In this document: piece after piece, positions 1 to 10,580 of the stretch | Numbering within the stretch: the stretch's first letter is position 1 | Layout: each line of letters opens with the position of its first letter | Origin: Neoechinorhynchus agilis | Lineage: Eukaryota; Acanthocephala | DNA length: 29,052 bases | Direction: 5' to 3' | NCBI GenBank assembly: GCA_051530055.1 | Contig: JBMGUZ010000034.1 | Coordinates: 1-29,052, forward strand | Translations under genes and position numbers: made by a program | The notes under the pieces: model-generated | Databases searched by the model: none | Seen by the model: only the letters and a program-made list of their open reading frames with translations | What the model was told of the DNA's origin: nothing

Positions 1-940
1 AATCGTGAGTCTAACCAAGTCCTCAAGTACGAAAACCCGCGCTCGGGTAATCTTGAATAGGAATGTCTATATGTGAGGTACCGGACTTTTTAAGGGCTAA
101 CAAACTGATGATGAACAGCAGAACTTCTTTAATAAACTCATTAAAGAGGTACAGATCTCTAAACAATGATTTTAATTTTGTGGATTGCGGAGATCCGAGC
201 AAAAAGAAAACCTTTTAGCGCCCAGACTCATACACATGAGTACCTAATATGCAGCATTCACGAGCCACACTCACATTAGAGCACTCCCGTGAGCTGTACG
301 TAAAAGGCGGGGTCACCGACGCACACTCTTAAGCTCTGTTTTTGGCGCTACCACCGAAGATTCGGAAGCTGAGAAGCAGCAGGAGCCTCAACAGTCAGAT
401 CTTTTTCTTCCAAGTGAGTGTGCCGGTTACACTCGCTGAAAAACACACTGCAAGTCGTTTGTCTTCAGAGGTGTCTTAAGTTATACGATTCATTCTAGAG
501 AGAAATATTGCTTTTGATCTCAAGTGGCGAGTCTGCATTAGTCTTCTTAGCGAATGGCGTTGATTTTGGTTAGCAAAAAATTTATCGCCAAATCAGCTTT
601 ATATTTTTTTCCGTGTCTAATCGATTTTCACAATTTTTTTATCCGTCGGTGATTTCATAAAATCCTACCGTCTATTTTGACCCGAAACACAGAATTTCTT
701 ACTTCAATATCTTCAAGATGAACTGTGTTGCATCCTCATCGAATTTTTGGACTATCCGCAGTTAGATTTCTTAGTTAAATAATGCACATCATCATGGCAC
801 AAACGGATGTCATATAAGATCTTCAGGGCAACATGCGAGCATATTCAAAGTTTGTTAAATCACTCAAATCACCATCATGCAAACAAGCGTCAATGTTGAC
901 GAACTGTATTTACTACCGATTGTTACTTTAAGCGTCGCAA
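1..940. other. upstream region, no firm gene
   Basis: I see no recognisable gene here. One weak hint is an open frame at 293-439 on the plus strand. It encodes an acidic, glutamine-rich stretch (TTEDSEAEKQQEPQQSD) and contains a good splice-donor string (GTGAGT) at 414-419, so an exon of an upstream gene ending near 413 is possible. I could not find a convincing acceptor or any family resemblance, so I do not call it a gene. The rest is AT-rich sequence with stops in all frames. Confidence 0.3.
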
Positions 941-945
941 AAACA

Positions 946-955
946 TATATATAAA
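946..955 (+). promoter_or_regulatory. TATA-box-like element
   Basis: TATATATAAA lies 43 bases upstream of the proposed ATG at 998. That distance fits a short 5' leader of roughly 10-20 bases if transcription starts 25-30 bases downstream of the box. The position, directly before a signal-peptide ATG, is the main support; AT-rich sequence can give such a match by chance. Confidence 0.45.
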
Positions 956-997
956 TGTTGTTTGCTGCTATCCAGAGCTTGTGATAAAAGGTGGAAC

Positions 998-2426
998 ATG
1001 TCGTTCAAGACTTTCAAAATGCTCGCAATATCCACGATTATTTTTATTTGCTTCATATCTTCCACATCTCCGTCACAAAGATCAGGTTAGAAAGTAGACG
1101 TTATACTGATTTCTATCTTTGTATAGCCCGAGATTTGTACTTTATAAAGTATCCCAGCAAAGACTGGGGAACTTTACTAAATACAGGTAAGATTTTCTGT
1201 TATTTAATAGCAAAAATTTGATTTGCTCCTCGTTTAGAGACCGATAAAAGTAGTATCGCAAAGCTGATTGGCGTTACCATCGATGAGAAAGCCGATTCGG
1301 ATATAGTTCGAAATGGCGACCTGAAAAAGCTTATTAATTATATAAATCAAGCAGACAAGAAGGATCCACAGATCGCAATCAACGGGCCGTTGACCTCCAC
1401 CAATAAAATACCCGCTGGATCGCCATTATCACCTGTATCGACACCAAATGCAATGCCAGGACCGGCAAATTATCCGATCGCCTCGTCTGGTGAATCAGCA
1501 CCTGGAATGGAATCGCGAGTGAGCATCGGATCTTCGCCAGAAACCGAAGCAATCGAAATGAAAAAACTCAACTGGCGATTCTACAGCTATGGCCAAACCA
1601 GTAATGAGTTCGGCGTCAACCAGTGCAGCGATTACAAACTCCCCGTCGTACGATTTCGGCCAAAATCCGTGGAGAAATAACTGGATGAATCAAAATTATC
1701 ATTCAGGATGGAATCGCAGGTACAAGGGATATGGAACCCAAACATTGGCATCAGAAGCAAGCAAAGCAGCGATACCCTCTCCACAAAACACAAAGAAGAT
1801 CGACACAGAGGTCAGCATAACTGAGATTTCTGCTCAGCCGAAGAATGAAGAAATGGATGATAAATCGATAATCAAAGACGCCGAAAGTTTGGATATCGAT
1901 TCAATGAAGACGAACTCGCCAGAGCTTACAGAAACGACAACCACAGAATCTTTAAGAACAACTGATCTACCAATCGATAAAATAAAAATTAACATTGACA
2001 CTTCTAGGAAGCAAACTACCTTGTTCCCTCAGCAGCAGCAACAACAACCCGTTCAAATCATACAGTACTTCTTCCAACAACCTTTTGCTCCACCCGGAAA
2101 CAGTTTACCTTCTGCCGTTCTCCCTGTAGATCTGCCTTTTTGTTAGTGTCTTAAAAATTGCTGGAACCGAAGACAATTACGAATCTTTAGATCGTCCAGC
2201 AAACATGGATACCGACAAGCTTATTGAAAATGAAGCTTCTATAGATAAAGAAAATACTCGTTTGGAGTTGGATGAGTTGAAAGGTGAGTTTCATGGCGAA
2301 CAACAAATCCAATGACTTAATTATCCTGTACTGAATTTAGCCATGATTTTAAGTCTAAAAGAGGAATTAAAAGCGTCAAGTAAGAATGTTGATTTTCTTA
2401 GGAACCACGAACTGATCAATTTTTAG
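998..2426 (+). CDS. secreted low-complexity protein with C-terminal coiled coil, spliced, unknown function
   Basis: I do not recognise this protein. The ATG at 998 begins a signal peptide (MSFKTFKMLAISTIIFIC, then FISSTS). Proposed exons are 998-1085, 1238-1489, 1587-2064, 2147-2283 and 2341-2426. They total 1,041 bases, exactly 347 codons with the TAG at 2424-2426, and all introns are GT-AG (152, 97, 82 and 57 bases). The mature protein runs from a short charged helix-like part (IAKLIGVTIDEKAD, DLKKLINYINQ) into a P/S/A-rich region. An aromatic-rich patch follows (YDFGQNPWRNNWMNQNYHSG), then an acidic T/S/E-rich segment and a run of six glutamines. The C-terminus is a probable coiled coil (TRLELDELKAMILSLKEEL). 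The best-supported junctions are 1085/1238 and 2283/2341. The 1489/1587 pair could instead be 1600/1707, which also keeps frame, and the donor at 2065 (GTACTT) is weak. Export is inferred from the signal peptide; a matrix, cuticle or egg-coat role would be guesswork. Confidence 0.68.
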
Positions 2427-2482
2427 CGAAAACCGATTTCAATGTGTTCGAATATTGAAGTTTTTTGCAATGATGTAGAACG

Positions 2483-2488
2483 AATAAA
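2483..2488 (+). promoter_or_regulatory. poly(A) signal of the 998-2426 gene
   Basis: AATAAA lies 57 bases after the TAG stop at 2424-2426, a normal distance for a short animal 3' UTR. It supports ending the gene at the last proposed exon. Confidence 0.6.
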
Positions 2489-2973
2489 AAGTTCTCAATT
2501 ATTCTTGAACTGCACAACAGCAAAACAATCCTCGTTCCCAGCATGAAACAATAGCAAAAAATGCGGCTAATTTTACATCGAACGCGAAATGATAATTAAA
2601 AGTTTCAGAAACGAAAAATAAAATTTATTGGTGCAATGTCAAATCAAGATGCAGTCCCTGAAAAAATATTTTTTCACCTATGGATATTTAGAGATGAATC
2701 GAACTGTTAAGAGGATTCGCGATTTGGTGGACTTTTCTTTGGAATAAATCATGTAAGCCGATTGTAAGGTTCTAAAAATAATCCCAAGGGGCGCGCGATA
2801 TCAGGCCGCAAAGAGATTCACTTTTCTATTGATCGACTGCATCCAGCATAACTCAGAGTTGCCGTGGATGCGTCGCATTCCCTAGACTTTGATGCTTCTG
2901 AAGGATCTCTGACCACAAAAAAATAAAAGAGCGAATAAGTTCATCTGAACAAAATTTTATTCAATGCCTTTAA
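2489..2973. other. intergenic stretch, nothing recognised
   Basis: AT-rich sequence with stops in all frames. I see no gene, RNA or repeat in it. Confidence 0.5.
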
Positions 2974-3240
2974 GCAGAATGCGAGCTACGGAAGGGGCGT
3001 GCCCAGGAGCGTAACCATTGCCGAAAATCAAATCGGTCGCTTGCTGGACGTGTTTCTTCGAAGCTCGCAGACGGAGATGTCAGAGGAGCAGTTCGTCTTT
3101 TATCATCAATTGACAGACTCGCCAAAGATAACGACGAAACTTTACGAACTCTTCGCTCCAAACGTCCGAGTGACGGCGGTCGGCAGTATTTCGAAGAATC
3201 CTCGTCTTTCGATACAATCCCAGATTTTTTTATCATATAA
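2974..3240 (+). mobile_element. fragment of a retroelement reading frame (N-terminal side of a reverse-transcriptase protein)
   Basis: An open frame of 88 codons without its own ATG contains SSKLADGDVRGAVRLLSS followed by DRLAKDNDETLRTLRSKRP. From memory, a pattern of the type DGDVRGAVRLL..D.LA..N..T...L..KHP lies ahead of the reverse-transcriptase domain in a group of animal retroelement proteins. This region looks like an isolated relic of that segment; I see no matching reverse transcriptase directly after it. The codon pattern and the resemblance favour this frame over two competing open frames at 2970-3260 (minus) and 2999-3313 (plus). The exact element family is not certain. Confidence 0.42.
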
Positions 3241-3600
3241 ATCAGAAGTGAAAATGGCAATCTTCTCGTTTGGCAACCAATTTCAGGGGAAAGAAGATTC
3301 CGAAAGCAATTGAACTACTTTTCCGCGCATCGCTGTGTGCCTCACGAAAACGGGAGAAGATATTCGTCCCATTAACATTGGAACAACTAATTCACCGCTT
3401 AACAGCACAAATTTGAAATAAAAGGATGGAGTGTCAGCAAGGGCATACGACCGTAAAAATCTTGCACCAATAAAACCAAAATGAACAGTCTAACAAACAC
3501 ACAAACAAGAATGAGGGCGTACCCTGAATGCGACACGCAGAGAACTCTTCTGATTTCTTTGAATAAATTATCAAGTGAACAAAGACCCAAACGCGAATGA

Positions 3601-4312
3601 AAACTGAGAATTGGATCTTTAAACGTCGGAGCAATGACGGGCATATGGGTGGAAATAGTGCATATGATGAAGAGAAGGAGGATTGAATGTCTACGTGTCC
3701 AGGAGTTAAAATGGAAAGGAGCCGAAGCACGCGATCTTGTAGACGGCTTCAAGCTATTTTATAATGGTTAATTTTTTGGTCGAAATGGAGTTGGAATTGT
3801 CTTGAGTGATAAACATACAGATGGAGTCTTAGAAGTCCATAAGAAAAATGATAGGATAATTTGGATGTGGATAGATCTTGGAGGGCAATGCTTGGTGATC
3901 GTTTCTTGTTATGCTCCACAAGCCGGACTCACGTAGCAGGAGAAAGACCATTTTTTGGGAAGATCTATATGATGTGGTCCATGAAATCAAGGAAAAAAAG
4001 ATGTATAATATGTGGAGATCCCAACGGTCATGTTGGCGCGGAAAATTCGAGCTGGTGTCAAGCACACGGTGGAAGAGGCTTTGGAACTCGAAATCTGGAG
4101 GGGAAAAGCATTTTGGATTTTCTTCAGATCACGAACACTTTAAGAAAGAAGACCGACAACTTGTGACCTACAACATCGGCAGCAATAGGAAAACTCAAAT
4201 CGATTATATCCTCTATCCACAAGAAAAATTGAGAGAAATGAAAACCGCAAAAACTATACCTGGAGAGACGTGCGCTTCGGAACACCGTTTACTGTGTATT
4301 GACCTGGACCCA
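3601..4312 (+). pseudogene. RTE endonuclease domain remnant
   Basis: AP-like endonuclease that in live RTE elements nicks the target DNA to prime reverse transcription. The frame at 3601-3771 reads KLRIGSLNVGAMTG through VQELKWKG to FKLFYNG, then hits TAA at 3769-3771. The same frame resumes with GRNGVGIVLS and IVSCYAPQAG. The GDPNGHVG block near 4020 is in a second frame, and TYNIGSN with QIDYILYPQ and EHRLLCIDL (to about 4305) are in a third. The usual motif is GDFNGHVG, so the phenylalanine has changed to proline, and the usual catalytic DH near the end is EH here. It cannot encode an active enzyme as it stands. Confidence 0.8.
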
Positions 4313-4317
4313 AATAC

Positions 4318-6057
4318 AGGATGCCTAGTAAAATCAAATTGTGGCACAAGAAGCAGGCTATCAGCATTCTAAATCACGACATTGAGGATACGAACGGATG
4401 GTGGATTAAATCGGCAGAGGAAATTCGTAGAATAGGCGGAGAAACCCTTGGAGCAACCACATGTAGAAAATTACCGAAACAAGAAACATGGTGGTGGAAC
4501 GACGAGGTGCAAAGAGCGATAGCGGACAAAAAGAGTGCGAAAAAGAAAATGGATGCAGGTCAACCAAGTGGGAATAAGGAAATACATGAGAAGGCGAGAA
4601 AAAGAGCAAAGAAAGCTGTGGCGATAGGGAAGCAAAAAGCAAGTTCGATATTCTATTCAAAGCTACAGGAAGACAAAACAATGTCATATGTGTTCAAAGT
4701 GGCGAAGATCAAGGATCAGGGATCGAAGGACATTAACAAGGTAAAGCAAATTAAGGACAAGGATGGAAACATTTTCAGCGAAGAAAAAGAAGTTAAAGAA
4801 AGGTGGAGAGAATACTTCGATGAACTGCTGAACAGTAAGAATGGCGCAGGTAGAGTGCAGGAACCTAGCGAAGGTTTAGCCAACGCATTATCAGAGGTCG
4901 AAGTTAAAACCGCACTTTCCAAGATGAAGAACGGGAAAACGGCGGGCCCAGATGAAATACCCATAAAGGTCTGGAAAGTGCTTGAAGTTGATGCTGTTCC
5001 ACTATTAACAAATCTCTTCAAGCGAATACTCACTACTGAAAAGATCCGGAACGAATGGAGGCAGATCACACTGTTACCGATATACAAACAGAGACGCGAT
5101 GCCAGAGCTTGTTCAAACTATCGAGGAATCAAATTGTTGAGCAACACGATGAAGCTATACGAAGTTATAATCGATCAACGCCTGCGGAGCGAAATGCCCA
5201 TATCAGAGGAGCAGAGAGGATTTATGCCCGGCAGAAGTAGTACTGAAGCTGTATTGGCGTTACGCCAGTTAAATGAGAAATGCCTTGAAAAACGAAGGGA
5301 AATACACAGCGTGTTCATTGACCTCGAAAAAGCCTATGACACTGTCCCTAGAAAACTGATATGGAACTGCCTTAGAGGAGAACTCTGCCCTAAAAGACTT
5401 ATATCACAACGATTCAGGGCATGCACAGGCAGAGCAAAGTGAATATAAGGACGCCAGTTGATAGTACGGATCACTTCTCGGTGAACGTACGATTGCATCA
5501 AGGCTCAGCTTTGAACCGCCATGGAACATGCTTTTCGCCGACGACATCGTCCTTTCCAGCTATAATTCCCAGGATCTCAACAATGACCTAGAGAAATGGA
5601 GGGAAGTTCTGGAAAGTCAAGGTCTAAAAAATTCCCGGGGGGAGAAATCATTCTACGTCTGAACGGAAAGCATTTTCCTTCAAGAGACACCGTTGCAGAA
5701 ATTCGACAAATTATTGTGTCGATGTAAACCGATATCACCGCCGAGATTTCATCGAGAAAAAATAGCGAATGGATGAAGTAGAAAAGTCTAACTGGGATCT
5801 TGTGTGATAGCAAAGTGCCTGTGGTGTTGAAAGGTAGAGATTTCAAAATGGCAATCAGACCAGCCATGTTATATGGGACGGAGACATGGAACACCACTGC
5901 CAATCAGATCAAGCGAATGCAGGCCGGGGATGAAATGAAGATGATTAGGTGGATGTTTCGGGTGACCAGGCAAGAAATGATTCCAAATAATGCGGTCCGG
6001 GGCTCAGCGAAGGTGGAGGTCGCGAAGGAAGCTATCGCGAAACGGAGAATCAAATGA
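4318..6057 (+). pseudogene. RTE reverse transcriptase domain remnant
   Basis: The longest intact stretch is 4321-5442 (373 codons). It covers a lysine-rich linker, the AGPDEIP, CSNYRGIKLL and GFMPGRSS blocks and RT motif A (FIDLEKAYD). After 5439 the frame changes and reads RTPVDSTDHFSVNVRLHQGS, which is motif B. The next piece, PWNMLFADDIVL (motif C, near 5519-5555), follows almost at once, whereas RTE proteins normally have about 20-25 residues between LHQGSAL and PW.(M/L)LFADD, so that segment is deleted. The C-terminal part, 5800-6057, contains KVPVVLKGR, MAIRPAMLYGTETWNTT and EMKMIRWMF. At least three frame changes and one deletion make it inactive. Confidence 0.85.
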
Positions 6058-6209
6058 AGCGATATGGTGAAAAGAGCCGAATCGATTTATTCGAAAAGTT
6101 GAAGAAATGACAATCGAAGGGTCCAGGAGGCGCCCCGTTGGTTGAGCAGTTCTGGGGCTTTGTCGAGCTGATAACCAGAACCCTCCATCGGATTATGTTC
6201 GGAAATGCC

Positions 6210-7182
6210 CGACAAAAAGTACATATTTGAAGTCAGCAATTATTTCAAAACAATATACACGTCTAGGACGTTCTTCTTCGATGCAAAAATTAAAAAATAT
6301 AATTTTAGATAGAGAACTGCTTCAACTTCTTAAAATCGCCATTTTTAGTTTCGTTTTCATATTTGCAAATCGAATAATTTATTATTTAATTAAGACATAC
6401 GGATGAAGATTCATTTATCTAAATTTATTTGCTATTTGCGGCGAAAATATAGTAATTTATAAAGTCCAATATTCGGCCCAATCTTGTGCCTTTATCAAGG
6501 TAGTAAAAGTGTTTTATCCGCAGTGCTGAGTTGGAATTAAGCGTTAAGGCCGCAAAATAATTCTGAATAAAAAGTATTACACGGAAAGGATCTAAGATTG
6601 TACGCCGCAAAAAAGGAAAGCGATTTATTTGGGTTTCTCAAAGTTTCCTACTGAGAAAAGTTGGAAATAAAGGGTCTTAAGAGTGCTTAATAAAATTTGG
6701 TTAAAGTCTAATAAAACTGGCAAAGACTGGCTTTCTTAAACAGCGAATTTAGCGATCCCAAATCCATCATTCCGTACATTTCGTCAAGAAAACATATTCT
6801 AATTTGCTAGCATTTCACGAAAATAAAGGCCTCAAATGAGACCACGAATTTATAGTCAAATGTTGCAATGCATCCCACGCACAAAAACCATTTATTATCG
6901 AAACTGAAATAAAAGCAATAACTTCACCGAATAACCGATATCAATTATCATTCGATTTAATGTGCCCTCGGAGATGCAATTACATCTTTGGTCGTCATTG
7001 GGCTTTGGCTGCGCGCCAATACTTACTGCTTGTAAGTTTTTAAATATGTGTTAGTGCTGTAGCCGAGAGAGGTAGTACTCGTGTTTTGTCTTCGTGCTTT
7101 TATGAGAAAACGAAACTTCTTAGATAAATACGTCACCGAATTAATGTCATTTTCGCCTAAATGCTGCACGCCGTAAAAAACG
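6210..7182. other. AT-rich spacer between the two LINEs
   Basis: No open frame with family resemblance, RNA gene or clear tandem repeat. Short open frames (for example 6425-6610 minus) lack support. The last 150 bases or so before 7183 may be the 5' leader of the second LINE. Confidence 0.5.
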
Positions 7183-8383
7183 ATGAATATGGATCCTTTC
7201 ACGATGATCGGAATTGATGTTACTGATTCTTGTCGGTCACGTAAAAGAAGCAGCTCCGGCGGCCAGACAGCTACTGATAGTAACCTGTCAACGCAGGGTC
7301 GGTGTGCCGCTCCACTTGGTGATACGGCAGCGAACAGAAGAAACAAAATCCACCAGTGCGACCGGAAAAAGCGAGGGCGTCGTAGCTCTCGCCGACGACT
7401 TGAGCGTCGAAATGAGCGAAACTGTCGCCGGAGGCAACGAAAGAGTCGGTCGAAGTTCATCACCGTGGTGGGTACGGACTGTTCAGGCGGCGCTGACAGC
7501 CGTGAGCCCATTGGCCCAGCTATTTCAGATAAAAGAGGATTACGAATCGGATCCTTGAATTGTAGGAGTCTGCGGGCGCAATGGCGTAAGGGAACCCTGG
7601 CCAAATTGGCAAGGGACGCCAGAATGGATCTTGTGTTTTTACAAGAATTGCGCATAAGAGGCCAGTCAGACAAAGACGTAAATCAGGAGGATTTAGGAGG
7701 TCTGCGGACAGTCGAGGAAATGGAGGTGTAGGCGTTTGTTTGTCACCCCGCCTCCGAAACTCAGCACTATGCAGTATTATAAATGACCGAATCCTTCGTG
7801 TCAGCATAAAGCATCGGTCGGGGAATCTCTATGCTTTTGGCGTATATTCACCTACCTCCTCGTCGGATGAAGAGGCGGTTGAAGGATTTTATGGAAATCT
7901 AGCCGAACCATTAGATGATGTACCGAACAGAGACACCCTCCTAATAGCCGGTGACTTCAACGCGATTTTACCGCATTCCGAAAGATCGCTATATGTGTTG
8001 AAAGGCGAGAATCGGAACAGCCGGTTGAGGCGCTGGAGCAGCATGATCTCGTGTCTGCTAACACTTTATTCCGGAAGCATCCGGGGCGTTTGGCGACGTT
8101 TGTGGGTCAAAAGAATCCGTCCAAACATGCCATGGGAGAAAATCCCAAGAGACGCTTAGCTCAGCTTGACTATATATTGTTGAGACGTAGCGAAAAATGT
8201 CGGGTCAAAAACGCGGACACGTTCACAGTTGATGGGCTGCCAACCGACCACAAGTTGGTGATGTGTCAGTTGAGCATGAGAGACTCGTTGTTCCGTGCGC
8301 CTCAACGTCCTCCACGTCCGTTCTATGGCGCCCTCGCTAATGAAAAGAAGAGGAAAGGGTTCGATATCGAACTAGAGAATTAA
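7183..8383 (+). pseudogene. basic N-terminus and endonuclease remnant of the second LINE
   Basis: The first frame (7183-7731) begins with MNMDPFTM and has a long basic stretch around residues 60-92 (KKRGRRSSRRRLERRN and RRRQRKSRSK), plausibly a nucleic-acid-binding region. The endonuclease starts near 7535 (GLRIGSLNCRSL) and reads to FLQELRIRG. After a frame change near 7710-7740 the next piece (7740-8159) has LLIAGDFNAIL. After another near 8050-8100, the frame 8051-8383 has LAQLDYILLR and GLPTDHKLV, and stops at TAA 8381-8383. Confidence 0.75.
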
Positions 8384-10355
8384 CTGAGCTCGATGCCAGC
8401 TGCTGAAACGGATATTGATTTTTATTACAAGTCAATCTGCGACGCAGTGACCGAAGCGGCCGAGAAAGCCTTCCCAAAAATGAAGCGTATAAAAGCTGCA
8501 AAGGTTATATGGCAGCAGGACTGAGAATTTATGGCAATGGCTGAGCAGATCAAAACTCTAAGAAAAAGAGGAAAACGATCTGAAGCTCGCATTGCAAGGC
8601 TTGAACTTGCCAACCTCTATAATGAAAAGCAAAAGGCTCCGATAGAGGACGCAGTTCGCGGGATCGCATATAAGGAAGGTTTTGTTCGTACCTCCTTAGC
8701 ATGGAGAGCGATAATCACTCTCACAGGAAGATCCCAAAGGCAGCCAACTTTGATTGAAGGTCCCTCCCCGGAAATCAGAAAAAAGAGAATCGCAAATTAT
8801 TTTGCGGGAATTCTCAATTCGCCATTATCGTCTTTGGAAGTGAGTCCTGCACTTCCAAAAGGCACAATCGTCCCAAGCACTGAGGCATACTTCACTGGAC
8901 CGATTTCCGTGAAGGAAGCGATCGCTGCGGCGAAGATGATGCGTGCGGGACGTGCATCTACCCCGAGGCTTGAATCTATTGCCAGAAAAATCATACCGAT
9001 AATGAATGGCATAATGAATGGTGGCGCAGTACCTCAAATCTGGCAAACGGCGCATTTAACAATGATCCCCAGGAAATGCTGCTCGACAATATCCTTCATG
9101 TCCAACACGGCAAAACTTTTCAGCAGCATTTTCAGACGCCGAATTCAGCCAATCCTCGAACCGTTTCTAAGTATTGAACAGAACGGCTTCAGGAAAGGTC
9201 GAAGCACCACAGAGCACATATTGGCTTTGAGGAGGATCCTCGAGGAGGCACGAATTCATCAAACGGATGTGACGCTGGTATTTGTTGATTTCCGTCGAGC
9301 TTTCGATTCGGTAAATCGAACGATGATTGGCGGTATCTTAAAGGAGTATGGAGTGCCGCCGATCATTGTCACATCCGTTATGGCATTATATAAAAACACA
9401 AGGTCCGCCGTAAAGACAGCTGACGGTTTTACAGAATACTTTTCCACCACTTCAGGTATTCTGCAGGGCGACACATTGGCTCCTTTCCTCTTCATCTTGG
9501 TGCTTGATTGGGTAATGAGATAGGCACTACCGAATGATGAAGATGGATTTCTTCTGTTGAGGAAAAGAGGTCGTAGGTATCCTGAGATACGCGCCTCCTA
9601 CATGGCATATGCCGACGACATCGTATTGATGTCCTCAACAGTCGAAGGAGCTCAACGCATGCTAAATAGACTGTGCGAGGGGGCGAGTATGATTGGTCTG
9701 ACCATCAACTCGAAAAAGACAGAATTCTTGACGATTCCGCATGTCGCGCATACAGTCTCTGGCGAAGGGCCGAGTGGCGTTGAGCAATTAAAACAGATAG
9801 CGATATGTCTATCTGGGAGCTGTCGTTCCTTAGGTGAGTGCGGATGTCAGCCGACAGAGAGCTATAGCTTGGAGAGCAATGGGGCAACTTAAACCACTGT
9901 TTGACAGTTAGTCTTTGCCAGATGAACTCCGTTCGCAGCTGTTCAGGGCTCTAATTGAGAGCATTCTCTAATACAATGCAGAGACCTGGACACTGTCACC
10001 AACGGCGACGAGGCAGTTGGACCAAAATCATTCATCTCTCTTACATGCGGCGTTCAAGGTCAGATGGTCAGATAAAGTCAAAAACAAAGCACTGTATAAG
10101 AGAGCCGGAGTCCAACCGCCCAGTGAATATTTGCGCCGCAGACGACTGCAGTTCACGGGCAATATAATTCGGTCCGAGGCATCTTGCCCACAGGTCGTGC
10201 AACAGTTACTTTTCTGGAAGCCAACGACATTGTATCGTAAAGGAAAAGGGAACTGTCGTACATACGATGACCTGACTTTTAGAGACGCGAATTGCCCGCA
10301 TAACAGGACTGCTGTCGTGTATTTTAGATCCCTTGCGGAGTCTAATTCTATTTGA
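8384..10355 (+). pseudogene. reverse transcriptase remnant of the second LINE
   Basis: One frame carries the RT from 8384 to 9892. It is interrupted by TGA at 8522-8524 and TAG at 9521-9523 and continues on the far side of each. It shows a basic linker, GRASTPRLESIARKI (an eroded form of the usual GPD block), NGFRKGRSTTEH, motif A FVDFRRAFD, motif B GILQGDTLAPF and motif C YADDI, then LTINSKKTEFL. After a frame change between 9892 and 10017 the C-terminal part reads SLLHAAFKVRWSDKVKNKAL, then RRRLQFTGNIIRSE, and stops near 10355. Because one frame is preserved over 1.5 kb, this element may be somewhat younger than the RTE copy. Confidence 0.82.
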
Positions 10356-10395
10356 CGGGCTTATACCTACGGTGCAACGTAGGAAAGTACCGTTG

Positions 10396-10414
10396 CATAC
10401 AATACAATACAAAT
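10396..10414 (+). repeat. ATACA-type 3' tail of the second LINE
   Basis: Three and a half copies of an ATACA pentamer follow the LINE 3' region (CATACAATACAATACAAAT). Short tandem tails of this kind are usual at the 3' ends of non-LTR elements and mark the likely end of the insertion. Confidence 0.6.
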
Positions 10415-10580
10415 AGAAACATAATTGAGAGGAATTTAAGCGAAAAGATGATAAAATTAGGGCCATGGAATTAACCTAATTTTTCAAATTTCGCCAAGTT
10501 GTAGGATCTTTTAATTTCGAAACAACTTTCTGTTCAGAAACAAAATTTAGGGAGTCTAAGCCAAACAATTACAAAATTCG

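Larger units (their letters stand above)
3601..6200 (+). mobile_element. decayed RTE-type LINE (non-LTR retrotransposon)
   Basis: Pieces of one long endonuclease/reverse-transcriptase protein occur in order on the plus strand, in alternating frames. They are the AP-endonuclease start (KLRIGSLNVGAMTG), the central GDPNGHVG motif, QIDYIL, then the RT blocks KNGKTAGPDEIP, CSNYRGIKLLS, GFMPGRSSTEAVLALRQL and FIDLEKAYDTVPRKLIW. LHQGSAL, FADDIVLS and the C-terminal RPAMLYGTE.W segment follow. This wording and order are those of the RTE clade. The copy is dead: at least five frame changes, several stops and a small deletion inside the RT. The 3' end is uncertain; similarity fades by about 6180-6220 and I see no clear tail. 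The 3241-3600 stretch may hold its 5' leader or unrelated DNA. Confidence 0.88.
7183..10415 (+). mobile_element. second decayed LINE (AP-endonuclease type, non-RTE-1 family)
   Basis: A single-protein non-LTR element on the plus strand. In order it shows an Arg/Lys-rich N-terminus, an AP-endonuclease (GLRIGSLNCRSL, FLQELRIRG, LLIAGDFNAIL, LAQLDYILLR, DHKLV) and a reverse transcriptase (NGFRKGRSTTEHILALRR, FVDFRRAFDSVN, GILQGDTLAPFLF, YADDIVLMSS). It ends in a C-terminal helical region (RRRRLQFTGNIIRSEA) and a pentamer-like ATACA tail at 10396-10414. The motifs differ clearly from the 3601-6200 element. The QGDTLAPFLF wording is seen in a group of animal LINEs, but I cannot fix the clade by eye. 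At least three stop codons and three frame changes break it, so it is an old dead copy, though nearly full length. Both LINEs point the same way. Confidence 0.85.

Noticed and set aside
1158-1186. A 29-base micro-exon in the first intron of the secreted-protein gene
   Set aside because: It has acceptable splice borders but introduces a stop and breaks the frame, whereas direct joining of 1085 to 1238 keeps the frame.
1601-1706. Alternative intron with a good acceptor (ATCATTCAG)
   Set aside because: It also keeps frame, so it is not excluded, but it would remove the aromatic-rich patch that looks like real protein. I prefer 1490-1586.
3399-3752. A 117-codon hydrophobic minus-strand frame
   Set aside because: It overlaps the start of the RTE endonuclease on the other strand and shows no domain of its own.
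7023-7673. A 216-codon minus-strand frame rich in arginine
   Set aside because: It is the antisense shadow of the basic N-terminus and endonuclease of the second LINE.
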